Below, piece by piece: positions 7,056 to 9,875 of a stretch of 9,875 nucleotides of DNA. The notes beneath the pieces are model-generated. The model was given only the letters and a program-made list of their open reading frames with translations, ran no database searches and had not been told where the DNA came from. A program made the translations under genes and the position numbers. This DNA comes from an uncultured Candidatus Methylacidiphilales bacterium (GTDB lineage Bacteria > Verrucomicrobiota > Verrucomicrobiia > Methylacidiphilales > CALFVM01), in assembly GCA_937928665.1 (NCBI GenBank), contig CALFVM010000196.1, positions 1 through 9,875 of the forward strand, given 5' to 3'. The stretch's first letter is position 1. Each line of letters begins with the position of its first letter.

Positions 7056-7071
7056 ACTCCTTTCCCTCCCC

Positions 7072-8871
7072 TCAAAACTTCCAGAACACAGGAATCAGCA
7101 GCGAAGCCGCCAGCCAGAACATCAGGTTCAACGGCAACCCCACCCGGACAAAATCCGAAAACCGGTATCCCCCCGGCCCATAGACCATCGTGTTGGTCTG
7201 ATACCCAATCGGCGTCACAAATGAAGCCGAGGCCCCAAAACAGACCGCGATAATGAACGGCCTCGGATCCAGCCCGGCGTTCAAGGCGCAGTTGATCGCA
7301 ATCGGCGTCGCCAGCACCGCCGTCGCATTGTTCGACATCAGTTCCGTCAGCGTGCTCGTCAGCAGGTAAATCATGCTCAGCAGAATAAATGGAACCCACT
7401 CCGGCGGCACCGTCACCCCCACCACGTTGGTCACCTGCGTTGCCAGCCACGCCGCGGCGCCCGTCGTCTCCATCGCCAAACCCACCCCCAGCATCCCATA
7501 GATCATCACGATAATGGTCCAATCGACCGACCCATACGCCTCGTCGCTCTTCAACGTTCCCGTCATCAGCAACACCAAACAGGCCAGGATCGCCGCGAAC
7601 GCAATCGGCAAAAGCTCAAATGACGCCACCAGGACGACCGCCCCAATGCAGGCCCACGCAATCCACGCCTTGTCCCGCCGCGCCGCCAACGGCATCCGGT
7701 CCTCCAGAAACATGAAGTCCGATTCCTCAGCCATCTGCTCAAATGTATTCTTCGCCCCCATCATCAGCAGAGTGTCGCCAAACTCCAAAACCTCGTCCTG
7801 GAACTTCGACGACAGATTCTTCCCGTGCCGATGCACCGCCAGAATCACAATCCCGTAGGTCTGCCGGAAATTGATGCTCTTGATCGATTTCCCGATCAGC
7901 TTGGAATGCGGCGCGATAATCCCCTCCACAATCGCCCCTTCAATTGTCGACAGGTTCTCCAAACCCAGCCGACCGCGGGTCTCTCCGGCCAGCTCGATCC
8001 CCTTGACCTGCGGCAGCTCGACCATCTGCTTGGCCGAAGCCGAAATCAAAATCCGGTCAAACGGCTCCACCACAATCTCGTCAATCGGCAACATCAACCG
8101 CGCACTCCGCCGCCGCACCTCAATGATTCGGAAGTCCGACTTCTTCTGCGCCAGCTCAGTCTCCACCAACCGCTGGCCAATCAGGGGCGAATCCTTCTTC
8201 ACCAGAACCTGGCAGAGGAAGTTCTTCCGATCATCCGGCGTCAGCAACGCGGTGACCGTCTGCCGGGCCGGCAGCAACCTTGACCCGAACAACGTCATGT
8301 AAACCATCCCCAGGATCACAAACGGCACCCCCACCCGCGCCAGCTCAAACATCCCAATCGGTGCCAGGTTGTAACTGTTGGCCGCAATCCCGGAGACGAG
8401 GATGTTCGTTGACGTTCCGATCAACGTGCAGCACCCGCCCAGAATCGCCGCGTAAGACAACGGAATGAGCAGCTTGGAGGCCGGCAAATCCTTGCTCCGC
8501 GCCAGATGAATCAAAATCGGCATAAAAATCGCCACTACCGGCGTGTTGTTGATGAAGGCTGAACACAACGCCACCAGAATCATGACCGGGGGCAGAATCA
8601 ACATCAGATTCCCCCCCAGATGATTCCCGAGCCAGCGCCCGATCCCGTCAATCGCTCCCGTCTTGGTCAGTGCCGCGCTCAAAATGAACATCGCCGCCAC
8701 CGTCAGCGGTGCCTGATTGCTGAACACGGAGAAGCCCTGCTCCGGCGTGATCAACCCCGTCAGAATCACCAAACAAAATCCCCCCAACGCCACCACGTCC
8801 GGCGGTGCCCACTCCCGGACAAACGCCACCACCAACACACCCAAAATCAAAAAAATGAGAACAAGCTCCAT
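7072..8871 (-). CDS. DASS/SLC13-type anion transporter with two RCK_C domains
   Basis: This 599-aa inner-membrane protein is of the SLC13/DASS type, which import sulfate, dicarboxylates or similar anions, usually with sodium. The two substrate/Na+ site motifs are visible: FINNTPVVAIFMP around residue 108 and ELMSNNATAVLATPIA around 513, corresponding to the paired SNT motifs. Between the two membrane halves lie two tandem TrkA-C (RCK_C) domains at about 217-285 and 309-380, a layout known in bacterial members annotated as SLC13 or sodium:sulfate symporters. GTSTNILVSG and the C-terminal FVTPIGYQTNTMVYGPGGY stretch also fit the family. The substrate cannot be told from sequence. ATG 8871 is preferred, since it places MELVLIFLILGVL directly as the first membrane segment; in-frame ATG 8904 and TTG 8910 would add 11-13 residues. 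No clear Shine-Dalgarno precedes either. It is followed 16 bases later by the WYL regulator. Confidence 0.93.
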   Translation of the reverse strand: MELVLIFLILGVLVVAFVREWAPPDVVALGGFCLVILTGLITPEQGFSVFSNQAPLTVAAMFILSAALTKTGAIDGIGRWLGNHLGGNLMLILPPVMILVALCSAFINNTPVVAIFMPILIHLARSKDLPASKLLIPLSYAAILGGCCTLIGTSTNILVSGIAANSYNLAPIGMFELARVGVPFVILGMVYMTLFGSRLLPARQTVTALLTPDDRKNFLCQVLVKKDSPLIGQRLVETELAQKKSDFRIIEVRRRSARLMLPIDEIVVEPFDRILISASAKQMVELPQVKGIELAGETRGRLGLENLSTIEGAIVEGIIAPHSKLIGKSIKSINFRQTYGIVILAVHRHGKNLSSKFQDEVLEFGDTLLMMGAKNTFEQMAEESDFMFLEDRMPLAARRDKAWIAWACIGAVVLVASFELLPIAFAAILACLVLLMTGTLKSDEAYGSVDWTIIVMIYGMLGVGLAMETTGAAAWLATQVTNVVGVTVPPEWVPFILLSMIYLLTSTLTELMSNNATAVLATPIAINCALNAGLDPRPFIIAVCFGASASFVTPIGYQTNTMVYGPGGYRFSDFVRVGLPLNLMFWLAASLLIPVFWKF

Positions 8872-8984
8872 TGAGAACCAACAGGTTAGAGGGAGTAAAG
8901 CCATCCCCAACCGGTGCGCAAGCAGCTTCCCCCCATCCTGCAGTTCCCGTCTTCACGCCCAGGGACCCGCTCCCCCACCAACCC

Positions 8985-9004
8985 AACCGGCACCAACCGG
9001 CACC
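8985..9004. repeat. Tandem 10-bp direct repeat between pectate lyase and transporter
   Basis: AACCGGCACC occurs twice back to back in the 157-base gap upstream of the transporter. A 10-bp period places both copies on the same face of the helix, which suits a dimeric regulator, but the sequence is short and could be chance in a GC-rich spacer. No terminator was found in this gap. Confidence 0.35.
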
Positions 9005-9028
9005 CACCACCCTCCCCGACCCAACACC

Positions 9029-9874
9029 TTACCGCACCACCCGCACCCGCAGAAACTCGCGCCCACCCTCCGCCGTCGAAACCGGCGACCGCCACGTCTC
9101 CTGACGCAGCCACGGGCGCCCTTCCGGCACCACCGCCTCGTGCAGGATCAAATCATTCTGCCACCCCACCAGATTCCCGCTCCTTTCCGGAGCGTACGTG
9201 AAACGATTATCGTTCCAGCGGGTGAAGCGGATCGCGGGATACGTCTGCCCGCCCGCCTCCACCTGGACCAAATCCTTCAACCGCGATGGCTTTCGCGGAT
9301 CAACAAAAAACGCCTCCGCTACCCAATTCTTCATCATCCCCGGCTGCTCATTCGGATTCACCAACCGCTGATCCCATTGCTCGCCCGGCTCAAAAAACGT
9401 CGCCAACCACTTCCGCCGACCTGGCCCCTCCAACGCTGCCGCGTAGTCCCGCAACCACTGCGCCACCGCCTCTGCTCCGCCCGTCGGGACCTTTAAGGCT
9501 CGCGACGTCGGTGCATCCGTCGGATAGCCCCCCACCTGATTTTGACTGTTAATTCGCGCCCCGGTCCGGTTGATCACATGATTGATAATCCGCTGATCAA
9601 TCGGATGACGGGCCGCCGGGCGCGCCCCCGCATGGGCCAGCGTGTAATCATAAACCTCACTGGCCGGCATCGGATGCAACCCTACCGGCCACATCGGCGG
9701 CGCATCCAACCACGTGTACCGGGTCATATCTTCTGCCCGAACAAACGGCACATCCGTCCCGTCGGTGTGTTTCAATAGATTGCCGTCGTGAAAAATGGCC
9801 CCGCGGTTGTTCCCATCCCCCCACAAATAAACTCCCACCCCAGGACGACCCAACAAGTGATTGTTAATGATCCC
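9029..9874 (-). CDS. Pectate lyase-like secreted protein, C-terminal part (5' partial)
   Basis: The frame is open to the right edge and reads GIINNHLLGRPGVGVYLW at the edge, so the start, signal peptide and catalytic beta-helix lie outside the window; 281 residues are visible. Residues 76-117 (DYTLAHAGARPAARHPIDQR, then a segment ending SQNQVGGYP) match the post-helix region typical of Verrucomicrobiota and Bacteroidota pectate lyases, where a DYVL..AGA.P.DR.A.D.RI pattern is followed by SQ..VGGYP. A segment (about 130-152) then resembles the E.WLH.YAA.LEG stretch of that family, where the usual acidic DxDGDG calcium loop is replaced by VPTGGAEAV. The last ~100 residues, with RSGNLVGWQND and REFLRVRV, resemble the tail commonly found on Verrucomicrobiota secreted proteins. 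Expected role: cleavage of pectate by beta-elimination outside the cell. The active-site residues cannot be checked here. Confidence 0.82.
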   Translation of the reverse strand, partial: GIINNHLLGRPGVGVYLWGDGNNRGAIFHDGNLLKHTDGTDVPFVRAEDMTRYTWLDAPPMWPVGLHPMPASEVYDYTLAHAGARPAARHPIDQRIINHVINRTGARINSQNQVGGYPTDAPTSRALKVPTGGAEAVAQWLRDYAAALEGPGRRKWLATFFEPGEQWDQRLVNPNEQPGMMKNWVAEAFFVDPRKPSRLKDLVQVEAGGQTYPAIRFTRWNDNRFTYAPERSGNLVGWQNDLILHEAVVPEGRPWLRQETWRSPVSTAEGGREFLRVRVVR

Positions 9875-9875
9875 C

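Noticed and set aside
8717..9496. A 259-codon + strand open frame
   Set aside because: It is a Pro/Arg/His-rich shadow crossing the spacer between two clear - strand genes.

Overview
The window looks like ordinary chromosome from a GC-rich Verrucomicrobiota bacterium, most like the Opitutae. This is inferred from family resemblance only: an RRM protein with a basic Ser/Arg-rich head, a secreted DUF362 protein, a pectate lyase with a Verrucomicrobiota-style C-terminal tail, and weak or absent Shine-Dalgarno sequences before several genes. No rRNA, tRNA, CRISPR array, transposase, integrase or phage gene was seen.

The left part is read on the + strand. It opens inside a sigma-54-dependent response regulator whose receiver domain lies mostly outside the window. 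About 1.2 kb without a convincing gene follows (1130-2330). Its middle holds short coding-like stretches that may be gene relics, and its last ~380 bases may be the leader of the next gene. That gene encodes a 197-aa RNA-binding protein with an RS-like tail and one RRM domain, and it ends at a textbook intrinsic terminator (2950-2986). A secreted DUF362 protein follows.

The right part (about 4180-9875) is read on the - strand and converges on the DUF362 gene. In transcription order it holds the C-terminal part of a pectate lyase-like protein (cut by the window end), a DASS/SLC13-type anion transporter with two internal RCK_C domains, a WYL-domain regulator only 16 bases downstream of the transporter, an MFS transporter related to sugar permeases, and a broken gene. 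The broken gene resembles the C-terminal region of a large secreted glycoside-hydrolase-like protein and carries at least one frameshift and one stop.

The - strand genes make a plausible carbohydrate-use neighbourhood: an extracellular pectin-cleaving enzyme, an organic or inorganic anion importer, a ligand-sensing regulator and a sugar-type permease. The transporter-regulator pair is the only one close enough to suggest co-transcription with confidence. No clearly new multi-gene system is visible. The items most worth a second look are the SR-protein-like RNA-binding protein and its long leader, the variant GAFTGA loop in the sigma-54 activator, the transporter-WYL pair and the decayed hydrolase.
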